A stretch of 64,000 nucleotides of DNA from Haliotis asinina (GCF_037392515.1 NC_090291.1:26398001-26462000); one strand, 5' to 3'. Shown: positions 44,901 through 49,806, counted from the stretch's first letter. The notes: generated by a model not told the origin, from the sequence alone. A program made the numbers and translations.

Positions 44901-47307
44901 ACTCAGTGCTACATCCATTTTAATATAAACAACTATATCCTTTTCACTACACCTGCCATTTTCCATGGCCATGTAAACTCCCATCAGAACTAACACATTG
45001 CAAGACTTGTTCAGAATATTATTTAAGCAGGATCCATCAAGTTTTAGGATTACTTGATGTATGCCTTGAATTTGTAAATTTCTAGCTATTGACCACTTGC
45101 CTGAGATTAAATGTCTGAATTATTTAGACAGTAGTTCTTATCACTTTGTTAATATGGTTGTCAGAGGAAAGGAAATGTCTGTGTTAGAGATGAATTGTAT
45201 TGGGCATCACTAAACCAGACATTTCATAAACCCAATGTGACAAGGGTATACCATCAGATATCATAAGGTAGTATGGGTAGATATTGCAGAGACCAGGTTT
45301 CACTCAGTTTGGTAGACTTAGTATGGTTGATGTTTCATGTTTGTTGGGAAAAGGTTTAAAGATTCAGGAAAACTGCTTTTGTTATTGTATAAATGATAAC
45401 CCCTTTTTAGGTGTTCTGATCACTTTCTAGCAATGTGCATCTGACCAACTGTCATTCCTTACCAGGCCAAGACTAAGAAGAAAAAATACAAGAAGGAAAA
45501 GAAGAAGAGGAAGAGGAAGAAGAAAACTGAGAAGAACGAGAACTCAAGTGAGGATAGTGACACCTCAAGCTCAGAAAGTGATACAGCTGGATCTTCAGAC
45601 CAACAAATCTTGGAGAGGTAAGCACTGTATTATGTGCTGGATGTATGGTACCTCACAATAGTCCTCACAACAGACATCCAAATCATAGCATGGTACATCA
45701 GTCAGGTACATCAGTTTTGCACATCTAGGGCCAATTGAAAAAAGTACATGATGACATACATAGTGTCTAGCTGATTAATTTCAACTGTTGAGTGGAAATA
45801 ATCGAGAAAAATAATGTTTGGCCTCCCCAAACAGCTTGCCCAAATGTGCTTAGATTACTGACTAGAGAAGAGAAGATGTTTGGGTCTTGGCTTGAGCTTT
45901 TTTTTAACGTAGAGGAGGATTGTGAAGGAAAACGTTTGCTCCAGCTGCAAAAACACAATTTCATCCCTTGAATCTCTTGCACCATGTACAGATTGTCTTG
46001 GAATACATATCTGGAATGTTCCATTTTTTGCCTGTGAACACTTAGATGGCAACCAAAGCCCACTCCAGATGTATAAAGGATAGAGACATTGTTAATACCA
46101 ATGTTCATGAACATATCTCCAAGTGGTTGGGGAGCACATCTTCTCAATCGTAGAGTGGCAGGGCTGTAACCATACTCATGAGTCCCTGCACATACATCAT
46201 ATCCTCTCTTATAGGGTAGAGGATATAAGGTCAACCAACCTCATTCAATCTGGAATTGTGACAGTGTTGTGGCACATAAAACTGTATTGGTTAAACAAGA
46301 TCCAGCTCTACTCATGCTGACAATCACATGATCAACTTGGGACAGGTCGCATGCTCTCTTCCTGAGATGTCCTATATCAGTAACTGGAGCAGGGGTGTGT
46401 TCAGTTGAACTGTTCAGAGAGGATAAAAAGTTCAACACAGTCCAAAGAACAAGATGGAGTGCACTTCATGCATTCAGATAATAAGCATAAAAATACAATT
46501 TATGGTTAAAATTTTCAATTGTTTTGAAAGTTTCACATTGTAAAATATGATGTGAATATCAAAATTTTCTTAGAATGTTACTTAGTGTGCACTAGTGAAA
46601 GTATTGCCAAATGTTATAACAGAACTTACTGCTAGACACATATTAGATGATCCTGCGCACTAAACGCATTTGTGACAAGAGAGGCGGTACAACGAATTGG
46701 GTGAGTACATTTGGCTGCTACAGGTAGCTTGACGATTATGCATGTGCAATACATGCTAACCGTGACATGAAGTCAACACTGCATATTCCTTCGAATGATA
46801 AGACTGCAATTTCAGGCATAAGATACTGATATTCAACAATTTTGTTAAAAAACCCCAGGAAAATGTCATTTGCTTCGTGAAATGGTTTGGTGGTCCTAAA
46901 CATATTTGCTCAGTATATTGTGTTGATTCAATTCGTTGGGATTGTACCTGTTCCCAAATCGAGTGTGCTATAACAATTCATGCAAGAAACGCATGGGGAA
47001 AATGAACTTCTCGATATTTATCAGACAACCTGTCTCCCTCTTGTTTCAAGTGGATCATTCTGTGGGGCATTCCCAAGTATGCAAATTGGGGTCATTTGTC
47101 AGGTCGTGGATCATCTTATATGTGTTTACCAGTATTACACAAGGTCAGAGTTGTAGAAATCCAAAATAGTTGTTGCCATGTGCAACTTGTACATTGTGTA
47201 CAACAGTACTTCACTTGATGTAATCTTCACTTTTATGCTGATTATTGTTATGTTTCAGACTGCAGTCTGTTGGAGGAGGTAGACTGAAAGCAGCGGACTT
47301 CATGTAG
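8808..47307 (+). CDS. GPATCH1: G-patch domain-containing protein 1, whole in-window gene (18 exons)
   Basis: Eighteen exons with GT-AG borders join in one frame (2762 nt, stop TAG at 47305-47307), about 919 residues plus a split first codon; the human protein is about 931, so only the short first exon is missing. Order as in the family: N-terminal conserved block ([20 protein letters not shown]), G-patch with core [16 protein letters not shown] near residue 135, conserved central blocks ([65 protein letters not shown]), acidic/Ser stretch ([17 protein letters not shown]) and a Lys-rich tail with Ser/Asp repeats. Known of the family: a nuclear G-patch cofactor of a DEAH-box helicase (DHX35) in the catalytic spliceosome. 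Introns are large and full of mobile elements; HSBP1 lies convergent downstream. Identification is sure; exon borders are read by eye. Confidence 0.95.
9131..9290 (+). repeat. SINE-like unit, family A (partial)
   Basis: Begins 'cgtgaaggtccc.gggtagaatagg' and runs through 'ttcagcaacccatgcttgcc', 'aaaggcgactatgcttgt.gtaagaggcgactaa' and 'ctgacttgg.tgacacgtcattggttcc'. Further copies at 28137, 35146, 36690 and, inverted, 37900. The full unit ends with 'gccacattgctggaatattgc' and a (CACT)n tail at 36880-36950. I associate this repeat with abalone genomes from memory. Confidence 0.75.
9427..11965 (+). mobile_element. DIRS-like (tyrosine recombinase) retroelement relic 1
   Basis: Order of domains: an ORF at 9427-9915 (gag-like; contains [20 protein letters not shown], shared with relic 2); reverse transcriptase near 10270-10640 ([26 protein letters not shown], and [19 protein letters not shown]); RNase H near 10930-11130 (VDTSLQGWGTHFD, then [17 protein letters not shown]); and a tyrosine recombinase end at 11577-11915 with the H-x-x-R box ([20 protein letters not shown]) followed by [14 protein letters not shown]. 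Gag, RT, RNase H, then a recombinase in place of a DDE integrase is the DIRS plan. Frames are broken by stops and shifts; inactive. Lies in a GPATCH1 intron. Confidence 0.8.
12107..13068 (+). mobile_element. TTAA-flanked nonautonomous DNA element, copy 2
   Basis: Starts TTAA-AGGTTGCATGC and ends GCATGTGACCT-TTAA. Longer than copy 1 (about 960 bp) with the same end sequences ('aattaaaacac.tttatcac' on the left; 'tgatttgtttcggtaagt.cataccgaaaggta' on the right). Inverted relative to copy 3 at 17384-18297, and very similar to it. The 103- and 75-residue ORFs here occur only because of the repeat. Confidence 0.82.
13069..13632. other. GPATCH1 intron sequence, mostly unassigned
   Basis: Contains a short tRNA-like SINE remnant ('cactcagccaccacgagttccac' near 13288-13312) and otherwise AT-rich sequence with no motif I recognise. 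Confidence 0.4.
13633..13718 (+). CDS. GPATCH1: GPATCH1 in-window exon 2
   Basis: Acceptor cttaccag, donor GTAAGT. Encodes [20 protein letters not shown] then PEDFMDDE, matching the 'WTPSTFVSSR...PEDFMDEE' stretch of the vertebrate protein. Joins exon 1 through a split Gly codon and ends in phase 0. Confidence 0.93.
13862..14028 (+). CDS. GPATCH1: GPATCH1 in-window exon 3
   Basis: Acceptor gatatcag, donor GTGAGT. Encodes [16 protein letters not shown] and a stretch ending LTDLIIPD plus a split codon. The 'FGIAP' and 'PG..LLDDLI.P' motifs are family landmarks just before the G-patch. Confidence 0.92.
14029..14690. other. GPATCH1 intron sequence, unassigned
   Basis: AT-rich, with the short local repeat 'acca aacaaagaagcaattgacc / aacataggagcaattgatc' near 14365-14410. 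No gene or known element seen. Confidence 0.4.
14691..17375 (+). mobile_element. DIRS-like retroelement relic 2
   Basis: Gag-like start near 14860 ([20 protein letters not shown]) similar to relic 1; reverse transcriptase at 15172-15550 ([31 protein letters not shown], then [20 protein letters not shown] and [14 protein letters not shown]); recombinase-like N-terminal pieces near 16440 and 17040 ([27 protein letters not shown]). About 15560-16310 shows no RT or RNase H and looks like an insertion or unrelated DNA. The 3' end (17316-17370, 'cataataagcatgagtcagg' then 'ataagtataaaatatcaat') recurs near 32031 and 32331. Many stops; dead copy. Confidence 0.75.
17384..18297 (-). mobile_element. 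TTAA-flanked nonautonomous DNA element, copy 3 (truncated)
   Basis: Reverse complement of copy 2: 'aacctataaagttgaaaaaaacgcgatg' at 17392 pairs with 12950-12975, and 'tttaattatgtttgat...gttgcatgtgacctttaa' at 18255-18297 pairs with 12107-12150. The end nearest 17384 lacks about 100 bp and abuts DIRS relic 2. With copy 2 it brackets GPATCH1 in-window exons 2 and 3. Confidence 0.8.
18333..18548 (-). repeat. tRNA-derived SINE, family B
   Basis: Reverse-complement copy of the family seen best at 30622-30826: 'aaagtggtcaaatgcaacatatgtcatatttggg', 'ggttgagtcccat.aggattcaaaccctcaccctcagagtcaggcacctaatcgcc', 'gctcatccaccgagacttccac'. Box B here is degenerate. Confidence 0.8.
18549..19440. other. GPATCH1 intron sequence, unassigned
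   Basis: No recognisable gene. The ORF at 18657-18929 has no motif I know. Its right part may be flank or terminal region of the Harbinger relic that follows. Confidence 0.4.
19441..20215 (+). pseudogene. PIF/Harbinger transposase (HARBI1-like) relic
   Basis: Translation shows [40 protein letters not shown] and, after stops, [40 protein letters not shown] and [12 protein letters not shown]. The GALDG(E/T)H.. and ..ACVD...F..VDVG blocks carry the first two acidic residues of the Harbinger DDE nuclease. The third acidic region is absent or lost. Frame is broken near 19833 and 20010. Lies in the intron between GPATCH1 in-window exons 3 and 4. Confidence 0.82.
20216..20655 (-). pseudogene. Probable MADF/Myb-like accessory gene of the Harbinger element
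   Basis: Minus-strand ORFs at 20443-20652 and 19786-20421 run towards the transposase. The upstream part ([20 protein letters not shown], then a W-rich [11 protein letters not shown]) resembles the start of a MADF/Myb-SANT domain ('V..hP.LYD'), and the downstream part is a polar linker ([14 protein letters not shown]). Harbinger elements usually encode such a DNA-binding partner. The match is weak and the frames are broken. Confidence 0.45.
20656..21261. other. GPATCH1 intron sequence, unassigned
   Basis: Contains 'gtagtctgctcctgacag' and a nearby inverted 'gagcagactac' (about 20690 and 20752) that might belong to the Harbinger end. No gene seen. Confidence 0.35.
21262..21371 (+). CDS. GPATCH1: GPATCH1 in-window exon 4 (G-patch core)
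   Basis: Acceptor ctgtatag, donor GTTGGA (weak). Encodes [20 protein letters not shown] and a basic tail [16 protein letters not shown]. This is the glycine-rich G-patch that binds and stimulates DEAH helicases; the GW.EGQG.G spacing is intact. Confidence 0.92.
21372..22654. other. GPATCH1 intron sequence, unassigned
   Basis: Plain AT-rich intron; no mobile element, tandem repeat or ORF with a recognisable motif. Confidence 0.5.
22655..22710 (+). CDS. GPATCH1: GPATCH1 in-window exon 5 (end of G-patch)
   Basis: Acceptor ttctttag, donor GTGAGT. Encodes [19 protein letters not shown], matching 'PGVKIYGCALPP' at the end of the human G-patch. A short minisatellite starts directly at its donor site. 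Confidence 0.92.
22711..22945 (+). repeat. Minisatellite, about 86-bp unit, 3 copies, at an exon 5 donor
   Basis: 'gacaggcaggacagacatgg' occurs at about 22719, 22804 and 22892 (spacing 85 and 88), each followed by 'taggt.tc.ctgt' and 'gtggtgagagggtgga'-like sequence. The first unit begins directly after the donor GTGAGT. Confidence 0.8.
22946..24057. other. GPATCH1 intron sequence with a possible interspersed insertion
   Basis: About 23200-23960 has a different texture: two related pieces 'acattgtgacatattgcaaaaaagttca' (23784) and 'acattgtgacgtaatgcaaaaagtgcac' (23851), several 'tgacgtca' sites and 'aaaatgaccgtctc' (23493) echoed by 'aacatgaccgtctc' (23603). It may be a repeat family, but no coding motif is visible. 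Confidence 0.35.
24058..24255 (+). CDS. GPATCH1: GPATCH1 in-window exon 6
   Basis: Acceptor ttttatcag, donor GTAAGT. Encodes an acidic start (ESDDEALQ), then [20 protein letters not shown] and [14 protein letters not shown], a well-conserved region of the family. Exactly 66 codons, phase 0 at both ends. Confidence 0.94.
24623..24761 (+). CDS. GPATCH1: GPATCH1 in-window exon 7
   Basis: Acceptor caactgcag, donor GTAACC. Encodes [20 protein letters not shown] and [15 protein letters not shown]; near-identical motif [17 protein letters not shown] is in the human protein. Confidence 0.94.
24762..25773. other. GPATCH1 intron sequence, unassigned
   Basis: No gene, tandem repeat or known element recognised. 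Confidence 0.45.
25774..27080 (+). mobile_element. Tandem-core ('pearl'-like) element with 174-bp units
   Basis: Left end 'catgccggggggatatagtcg' at about 25777, right end 'gggggatatgtcatcttctgatgactcttg' at about 27048-27078. Between them 'gtgccttttgct' recurs at 25903, 26074, 26248, 26422, 26596 and 26770: spacing 171, then 174 four times. Each unit carries 'tttccatggaaac', 'gtctcaaaatg' and 'ttccggagcagaactcaaaaac'. Flank-core array-flank is the layout of molluscan pearl elements, which have been linked to nonautonomous Helitrons/Helentrons. The several 86-121-residue ORFs are read-through of the units. Confidence 0.82.
27124..27312 (-). repeat. tRNA-derived SINE, family B
   Basis: Reverse-complement copy ('aaagtggtcaaatgcaacatgtgtcatatttggg', 'gttgagtcccatccgagattcaaacccgcaccctcag', 'gctcagccaccgagacttccac'). 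Immediately followed by an opposite-strand partial copy. Confidence 0.85.
27313..27392 (+). repeat. tRNA-derived SINE, family B, 3' part, head to head with the previous copy
   Basis: 'caaccaaaaaagtactaaaatttgtactttactaataaagtgaaatcccagatatgacatatgttg' is the opposite-strand match of 27124-27205. The tRNA head of this copy is missing, so the pair forms an inverted repeat with a loop of about 110 bp. Confidence 0.75.
27485..27645 (+). repeat. tRNA-derived SINE, family C
   Basis: Box A-like TGGTTAAAACA and a good box B GGTTCGATTCC (27533-27545), then 'cgggcacaatgtgtgaaccccacttctgatgttccccaccgtgat.attgctg' and a '..aaactaaacacactcactactcac' tail. A related copy lies at 35925-36145. Not a working tRNA: no acceptor-stem pairing. 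Confidence 0.7.
27694..27921 (+). CDS. GPATCH1: GPATCH1 in-window exon 8
   Basis: Acceptor tttactcag, donor GTAAGT. Encodes [33 protein letters not shown] and ends [11 protein letters not shown], aligning with 'YVGKILDGF...P..YRPVH...LLGETPI' of the family. Confidence 0.93.
28137..28380 (+). repeat. SINE-like unit, family A (near full length)
   Basis: 'cgtgaaggtcctgggtttagaataggccttcagcaacccatg', 'aaaggcgactgtgcttgtcgtaagaggcaactaatgggatcg', 'gattgatgctcatgttgttgattactggattgtctggtccag', 'attatttacagaccgccgccatatagct' and a cactcactcact tail. Confidence 0.85.
28381..28900. other. GPATCH1 intron sequence, unassigned
   Basis: No element or gene recognised; C-rich stretch near 28430-28510 with no conserved motif. 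Confidence 0.4.
28901..30435 (+). mobile_element. DIRS-like ORF1-region fragment A
   Basis: Shares 'aagacattgtgcctcctg.c.aagcagacg' (29100) with fragment B at 31320, and has a polar Ser/Lys-rich start ([24 protein letters not shown]) followed by short open stretches (29385-29732, 29905-30189). Linked to DIRS only through fragment B and its terminal sequence, so the class is an inference. Part of it (29540-29605) recurs inverted at 31081-31142. Confidence 0.4.
30441..30621 (-). repeat. tRNA-derived SINE, family B (left arm of a palindrome)
   Basis: Reverse complement of the next entry over about 160 bp with only a few mismatches, from 'attacacgatgccatttagaaagtgg' to 'cacctaatcgccagcacaca'. 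Box B is intact (GGATTCGAACC on this strand). Confidence 0.9.
30622..30828 (+). repeat. tRNA-derived SINE, family B (reference copy, right arm)
   Basis: tRNA head 'gtcgcggtggctgagcggg' with box A TGGCTGAGCGG (exact fit to the Pol III consensus), long variable-arm-like stretch, box B GGTTCGAATCC (exact fit) near 30703-30713, then a body 'aaaaaagtactagaatttgtactttactaag', 'aaagtgaaatcccaa', 'catatgttgcatttgaccactttctaaatggcatcgtgtaat'. The head looks like a class II (Leu/Ser) tRNA. No poly(A) tail is seen. Confidence 0.88.
30897..31078 (+). repeat. tRNA-derived SINE, family B (box B deleted), duplicated flank
   Basis: Repeats 'taccagttgtccgactttcatttttgtggaagtcgcggtgg' exactly as at 30601, so flank and SINE were copied together. 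Between 'ggttcga' and 'tgggattcaacc' about 12 bases of the box B region are missing. Confidence 0.85.
31310..32385 (+). mobile_element. DIRS-like ORF1-region fragment B with terminal repeats
   Basis: Begins like fragment A ('gaagacattgtgcctcctgg') and ends with sequences also found at the 3' end of DIRS relic 2: 'cataataagcatgagtcaggat' at 32031 and 'cataataagtttaagtcaggataagtataaaatatcaatttt' at 32331. Around 32040-32105 the sequence is inverted on itself ('gagtcaggatgag' against 'tattctgactca'; 'aaaattgatattttatac'), as expected of DIRS inverted termini. No intact ORF. Confidence 0.5.
32430..33560 (-). pseudogene. Tc1-like (DD34E) transposase relic
   Basis: Minus-strand reading: N-terminal HTH part from 33480 ([40 protein letters not shown]), middle part near 33050-33150 ([20 protein letters not shown]; then [20 protein letters not shown]), and C-terminal part at 32591-32905 ([11 protein letters not shown] with the second Asp; [20 protein letters not shown] with the Glu of DD34E). 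At least two frameshifts and an internal stop. Possible inverted ends include 'tgtgaaaaaggaa' at 32437 and its complement near 33538. Located in GPATCH1 intron 8-9. Confidence 0.85.
33805..34092 (+). CDS. GPATCH1: GPATCH1 in-window exon 9
   Basis: Acceptor ttctccag, donor GTACAG. Encodes [19 protein letters not shown], a Pro/Ser-rich linker, and [20 protein letters not shown], the conserved 'FKPFAKDPEKQKRYDEFL' segment. Largest exon (288 nt); preceded by a 5.9-kb intron full of mobile-element relics. Confidence 0.93.
34093..34530. other. GPATCH1 intron sequence, unassigned
   Basis: AT-rich; no motif recognised. About 34430-34520 ('acatatatgcattttctgcatttgaaatgtcatgtgacag') recurs inverted near 35560-35640, so the retroelement between may have inverted flanks. 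Confidence 0.4.
34531..35140 (+). mobile_element. Retroelement RNase H fragment (DIRS/Ty3-like)
   Basis: Translation across frames gives [55 protein letters not shown] and [20 protein letters not shown] then VQVDALSF, which is the RNase H layout 'lELrAv...vq.DN.t.vayinkqGGt.S..l...' followed by the 'N..AD.LSR' end. Only RNase H and a little beyond are present. Lies in the intron after in-window exon 9. Confidence 0.75.
35144..35335 (+). repeat. SINE-like unit, family A
   Basis: 'cccgtgaaggttgtggggtagaataggccttcagcagcccatgcttgcc', a shortened 'aaaggcgactattgggatcaggtggtcagactcgctgacttgg', then 'gatcgatgctcatgttgttggtcactggat'. Inserted in or next to the RNase H fragment. Confidence 0.82.
35336..35924. 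other. GPATCH1 intron sequence with retroelement debris
   Basis: About 35350-35530 probably continues the retroelement interrupted by the SINE; 35560-35640 is the inverted partner of 34430-34520. No gene. Confidence 0.4.
35925..36145 (+). repeat. tRNA-derived SINE, family C, split by a short insertion
   Basis: Matches 27485-27645 on both sides ('aggttaatgtttagagcatttgtttgtaatgctgaagacctggg' and 'tcaattctcacatgggcacaatgtatggagcccatttacttgactccccaccatgat'), with about 85 extra bases between ('cctagattgttgaaattcttttatcgctaa...gagagcttcgaaaatctaggtct'). The insert has inverted ends 'cctagattgttgaa' / 'ttcgaaaatctagg'. Confidence 0.65.
36196..36374 (+). CDS. GPATCH1: GPATCH1 in-window exon 10
   Basis: Acceptor tgttcag, donor GTTTGT. 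Encodes [20 protein letters not shown] and SRFTTAK-like [20 protein letters not shown], a conserved helical block. Confidence 0.94.
36690..36955 (+). repeat. SINE-like unit, family A (full 3' end)
   Basis: 'cctgtgatgatacgggttagaattgatcttcagtaattcatg', 'aagaggcagataacggaatctggtgg', 'gattgatgctcagactgttgatcactgtattgtgtggtccattctc', 'ttgctggaatattgcagaatgtggcataaaattaaattcaattactcactcacacactc'. The end is the tail I remember from abalone. Confidence 0.8.
36985..37175 (+). repeat. Minisatellite, 48-bp unit, 4 copies
   Basis: 'gactctc' plus 'agcagctgactgataacacttgttccttgg' at 36988, 37036, 37084 and 37132, spacing exactly 48. Because 48 is a multiple of 3 it leaves open frames on both strands (16-residue periods), which are not genes. 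It follows directly on the CACT tail of the SINE. Confidence 0.88.
37555..37682 (+). CDS. GPATCH1: GPATCH1 in-window exon 11
   Basis: Acceptor ccttttcag, donor GTAAGT. Encodes [20 protein letters not shown] and [18 protein letters not shown], among the best conserved parts of the protein. Confidence 0.95.
37895..38020 (-). repeat. SINE-like unit, family A, inverted
   Basis: Reverse complement of the family A 5' half: 'gggaaccaatgacatgagtcaaccaaatcagcaagcctgaccaccc', 'gcaagcatgggttgatcaaggccaattctaccccggaacttcac'. Confidence 0.8.
38531..39041 (+). mobile_element. Long-TIR foldback element, copy 1
   Basis: Ends are inverted over about 60 bp: left 'atcctcaatat..aaagggtatacgttctgataaatcttcactataccctggattcatcta', right complement of 'tagatgcatccagggcatagtggagatttatcagagcatgtaccctggaaatatcaaggat'. 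The middle (about 38687-38724, 'gccagtgtcaacaaagattgcggtcgcagctgcaaa') is shared with copy 2. No coding sequence. Confidence 0.8.
39244..39383 (+). CDS. GPATCH1: GPATCH1 in-window exon 12
   Basis: Acceptor catcggcag, donor GTGGGA. Encodes [20 protein letters not shown], the end of the conserved C-terminal block ('[12 protein letters not shown]'). Confidence 0.93.
39480..39721 (+). CDS. GPATCH1: GPATCH1 in-window exon 13
   Basis: Acceptor ttatttcag, donor GTAGGC. Low-complexity charged region containing [14 protein letters not shown] and many Glu/Gln/Lys residues, as expected for the disordered C-terminal half. Confidence 0.88.
39872..40052 (+). CDS. GPATCH1: GPATCH1 in-window exon 14
   Basis: Acceptor caacaacag, donor GTTTGT. 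Encodes [20 protein letters not shown]; human has 'MDLFRAIFASSSDEKSSSS'. Ser/Glu-rich. Confidence 0.92.
40053..42172. other. GPATCH1 intron sequence, unassigned
   Basis: About 40260-41640 has short open stretches with a coding-like texture (40260-40571; 41400-41560 translating to polar helices) and may be an old retroelement, but I see no RT, RNase H, integrase or transposase motif. The rest is AT-rich. Confidence 0.35.
42173..42325 (+). CDS. GPATCH1: GPATCH1 in-window exon 15
   Basis: Acceptor caaatttag, donor GTGAGT. Ends with [15 protein letters not shown], the molluscan version of 'EREEFGPRLPP' near the end of the vertebrate protein. Confidence 0.88.
42326..43864. other. GPATCH1 intron sequence, unassigned
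   Basis: 43385-43455 ('ttatggatgacagcttctttattgtgaagagttacgacattttgaagtatgttcttacttcttcatcagg') looks like an interspersed repeat, with weak likeness to 52745-52800 and to 12455-12560. No gene recognised. Confidence 0.35.
43865..43998 (+). CDS. GPATCH1: GPATCH1 in-window exon 16
   Basis: Acceptor gttgcag, donor GTAGGC. Ser/Ala-rich start then [17 protein letters not shown], the beginning of the Lys/His-rich tail. Confidence 0.87.
43999..45465. other. GPATCH1 intron sequence, unassigned
   Basis: AT-rich, no element or gene recognised. Confidence 0.45.
45466..45617 (+). CDS. GPATCH1: GPATCH1 in-window exon 17 (Lys-rich tail)
   Basis: Acceptor ccttaccag, donor GTAAGC. A long run of Lys/Arg (nuclear-localisation type) followed by [18 protein letters not shown], matching the basic-then-Ser/Asp tail of the family. 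Confidence 0.9.
45618..47258. other. GPATCH1 last intron, unassigned
   Basis: A 155-codon minus-strand ORF at 45767-46234 is the longest open stretch but has no motif I recognise. It may be part of an unidentified element spanning about 45770-46480. Confidence 0.35.
47259..47307 (+). CDS. GPATCH1: GPATCH1 in-window exon 18 (last exon, stop)
   Basis: Acceptor tgtttcag. Encodes [15 protein letters not shown] then TAG at 47305-47307. The frame is continuous from exon 1, and an AATAAA lies 39 nt after the stop. Confidence 0.85.
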
Positions 47308-47345
47308 CCCAGTGCTTATGGACATATGTCATGTTGAACTCATTG

Positions 47346-47351
47346 AATAAA
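47346..47351 (+). promoter_or_regulatory. GPATCH1 polyadenylation signal
   Basis: AATAAA in a T-rich context 39 nt after the GPATCH1 stop codon, followed by T- and GT-rich sequence (gttttt, tttctgttgtgtttag), as expected for cleavage and polyadenylation. Confidence 0.65.
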
Positions 47352-47519
47352 TTATGTTTTTATGCTTGCTCTTAACAATATTTTCTGTTGTGTTTAGGTC
47401 TGGGACTCAGTAAACTATTTCCATAACAGCATCTGATTACCAAACTGCCCAGCTACCCCACAAATCAAGGAATCAGAAAGCACTCAAAAAAATGAGGGCC
47501 TGAATTATAGATTTGTTGA

Positions 47520-47995
47520 AAAACTTAAGTTGATAAGATAAGATATTTATTGCATAGCATTCCATCAAGAAACAGGAGCAATATTCTGTAAATATTAACA
47601 CAGTAGTTACGAACATATAGAAATATTGATACGTAAATGATGTACATTACAACAGTATAATCACATGGAAGCAATATGAGGCAATACACAAAATTCATTT
47701 ATAATTGTAAATATCATGACATATTTTAGAAATAGTTTTAGGATTTCTGTTTGAAAACATTGTTAAAAATTGTTCTGTTCTTGAAAGTGTAGCAAACGTT
47801 TTTTTTATTTATATGAAAAAGCAATGTTTGCAGAAGTGACTCCCTTCCTTTCCTATACTTGGTACAAGATGCATAGTGTTGTTCATCTTCTAAGACATTG
47901 CACGTTTCACAGAGATGACGTTTTAGTGGGGTTGCAGGTTTTGTACATCTTCCAGTTTCAATTTCGAGTTTGATTACTTAAACATACTTTTGAAA
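47520..47995 (-). mobile_element. LINE 3' end (reverse transcriptase C-terminus)
   Basis: Minus-strand translation gives KRHLCETCNVLEDEQHYASC then TKYRKGRESLLQTLLF. The C-x2-C ... EDE.H(Y/F)...C...Y...R pattern is the C-terminal zinc-knuckle-like motif of jockey/CR1-type LINE proteins. The 3' end (47520-47560 on the plus strand) is rich in 'gataagata', like the short tandem tails of these LINEs. Truncated at its 5' side. Confidence 0.65.
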
Positions 47996-48720
47996 AATGT
48001 GACTTGTGAGCTTTGTTTTAACAATAAAATAGATAATTCTCAAGATTTATGGATGACTTGACAACTTTGTAGATTCTGAATCTGTCATTTGATGTTGGAG
48101 AATCACTTAATGAAAGCTTGAACATGTCTTCTCATTTGAACTGGAGTTTATTCACTGTAGATAAATTAAGGTTAGTAGTGTTAAGAGTTTCAAAAGTTTG
48201 CTTTATTTTATTAAATTTATGAGCATAAGGCTATATTGTGATTACATAGAATGATACTTGTTTCTAAGGCATCTTTTAAGTTGTTTGTTTGTGTTACTAC
48301 TTTGGAAAAGTAAGATCATTTTTGCTTGCATGCAAATAACTAATTCCTTATCTAATGTAAAAATCTGTATACAATAGTTATTTAGATGTAGTACAGGGAA
48401 AGATAAAATATCGAATTTATTTTGGTCCAACAGTTTTAAATAGTGCCACATTATGAGCTCACCTGGAAATAAATCCCAAGATGCACAAGGATAATACATA
48501 TTTTGAGATAATACCAGTAAGTAAGTCCATTTCAAAATATTTGCAAAAAATATATAAACATGGTAAGCATCACTTTTGAAAAGAAGTACTGACCATAAAT
48601 AGCTACTTCAACATTGCTACACTGGTTGCCATATTTAAATTAAAATACCACTGACGTAACCACAGTACCCATAAAGTTGGCAGTGTAAACTAGCACTATT
48701 TCTGGTTAACTGTTGCAAGC
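47996..48720. other. Intergenic, AT-rich, unassigned
   Basis: Between the GPATCH1 end and the foldback element; no gene seen. The 97-codon minus ORF (48242-48535) has no motif I know. Confidence 0.4.
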
Positions 48721-49228
48721 CATCCTCAATATCTCCAAGGTATAAGTTCCAACAAATCTCCACTAAACCCTGGATGCATCTACCACTAAGCCCAATAAAT
48801 TTATTATCTCCCATATCTGGTGTTTTTTTTTTTCAGCCAGGTTTAAACTTGAGCAAACCAATCACAACTCACTTTTGCTTTTTTAAATTATGTAACCGAT
48901 TTAACTTGGCAACACAAACCATGCACAGGTTCTCTGAAAGAGGCAGAACGAGTTCTTGCATATATATTTTTAAAATTCCGGACCTATGAATGTGTCTGTA
49001 TCATTTTCCCCGAATCTGAGTCACACTGCAAGCAAACGTTTGCAGCTGCGACCGCTATCTTTGTTGACACTGGCAAGTTCAGATGTAATGGCGGCTTAGC
49101 TGATTGGCTACTGTGAGAATGTGGAGCCAGCAAAGGGAGGCAATGAAATTTTCGGGCCAAGCCGTAAATGAATCCAGGGTGTATTGGAGATCCATCGGAA
49201 CGTATACCTGGAGATATCGAGAATGGTT
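48721..49228 (-). mobile_element. Long-TIR foldback element, copy 2
   Basis: Same family as 38531-39041, in opposite orientation: left end 'catcctcaatatctccaaggtataagttcc..caaatctccactaaaccctggatgcatctac', right end complement of 'gtaaatgaatccagggtgtattggagatccatcggaacgtatacctggagatatcgagaatgg'. Core 'ttgcagctgcgaccgctatctttgttgacactggc' at 49038-49073. Confidence 0.82.
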
Positions 49229-49410
49229 GTAAGCTGGAGTGACCAAAAGTGCAGAAGGACTTTCTTATCAAATGTGGAACAAACATTTTGGGCTTTTTGG
49301 TGCATCCAAGACAGGACCATTAAGAACCAGCTTCAATACTAAATATGATGTGAAATATGAAACTAAGTCAACTGTTTGCACACACAAAGTTCCCTTATCA
49401 CCTTTCCATA

Positions 49411-49455
49411 CATGCATCCATCCATCCATACATCCATACATACATACATACATAC
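49411..49455 (+). repeat. (CATC)n/(CATA)n microsatellite
   Basis: 'catccatccatccatacatccatacatacatacatacatac'. Confidence 0.95.
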
Positions 49456-49800
49456 AAACGCCAAACTGTGGAAATTCATTTGGTACTTATTAATAATGAT
49501 ATATGGAAACTATCAATGTTTTTGTGAATGCTAGTCAATGGAACGGTGATAACCCTAAATTTGTGTTTCTTGTCCTCTGCTAAAGTCTATGTCATCTGAA
49601 AATCTAGCATTACTAATTGTCTGACTACAGTACTCCTTATTATAATTCAATACCTGTGCTTCAAACACTTCAAAATTGACATTGAGCTGTTCAGTAAGAT
49701 AAATATGTTGTTCACTAATCCCTCAGGCTACAGTATCACATGGTTGGTCTCCAAGTTGTCTCATTCAAAAACAGATACAAGATTGTAAATTTGATAATGT

Positions 49801-49806
49801 TTTATT
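49801..49806 (-). promoter_or_regulatory. Candidate HSBP1 polyadenylation signal
   Basis: Minus strand AATAAA about 450 nt past the HSBP1 stop, in AT-rich sequence. It is the nearest canonical hexamer I noticed; other sites are possible. Confidence 0.4.

Noticed and set aside
45767..46234. 155-residue minus-strand ORF as a nested gene
   Set aside because: No motif recognised, no splice or start context, and overlapping ORFs in other frames; kept only as unassigned intron sequence.
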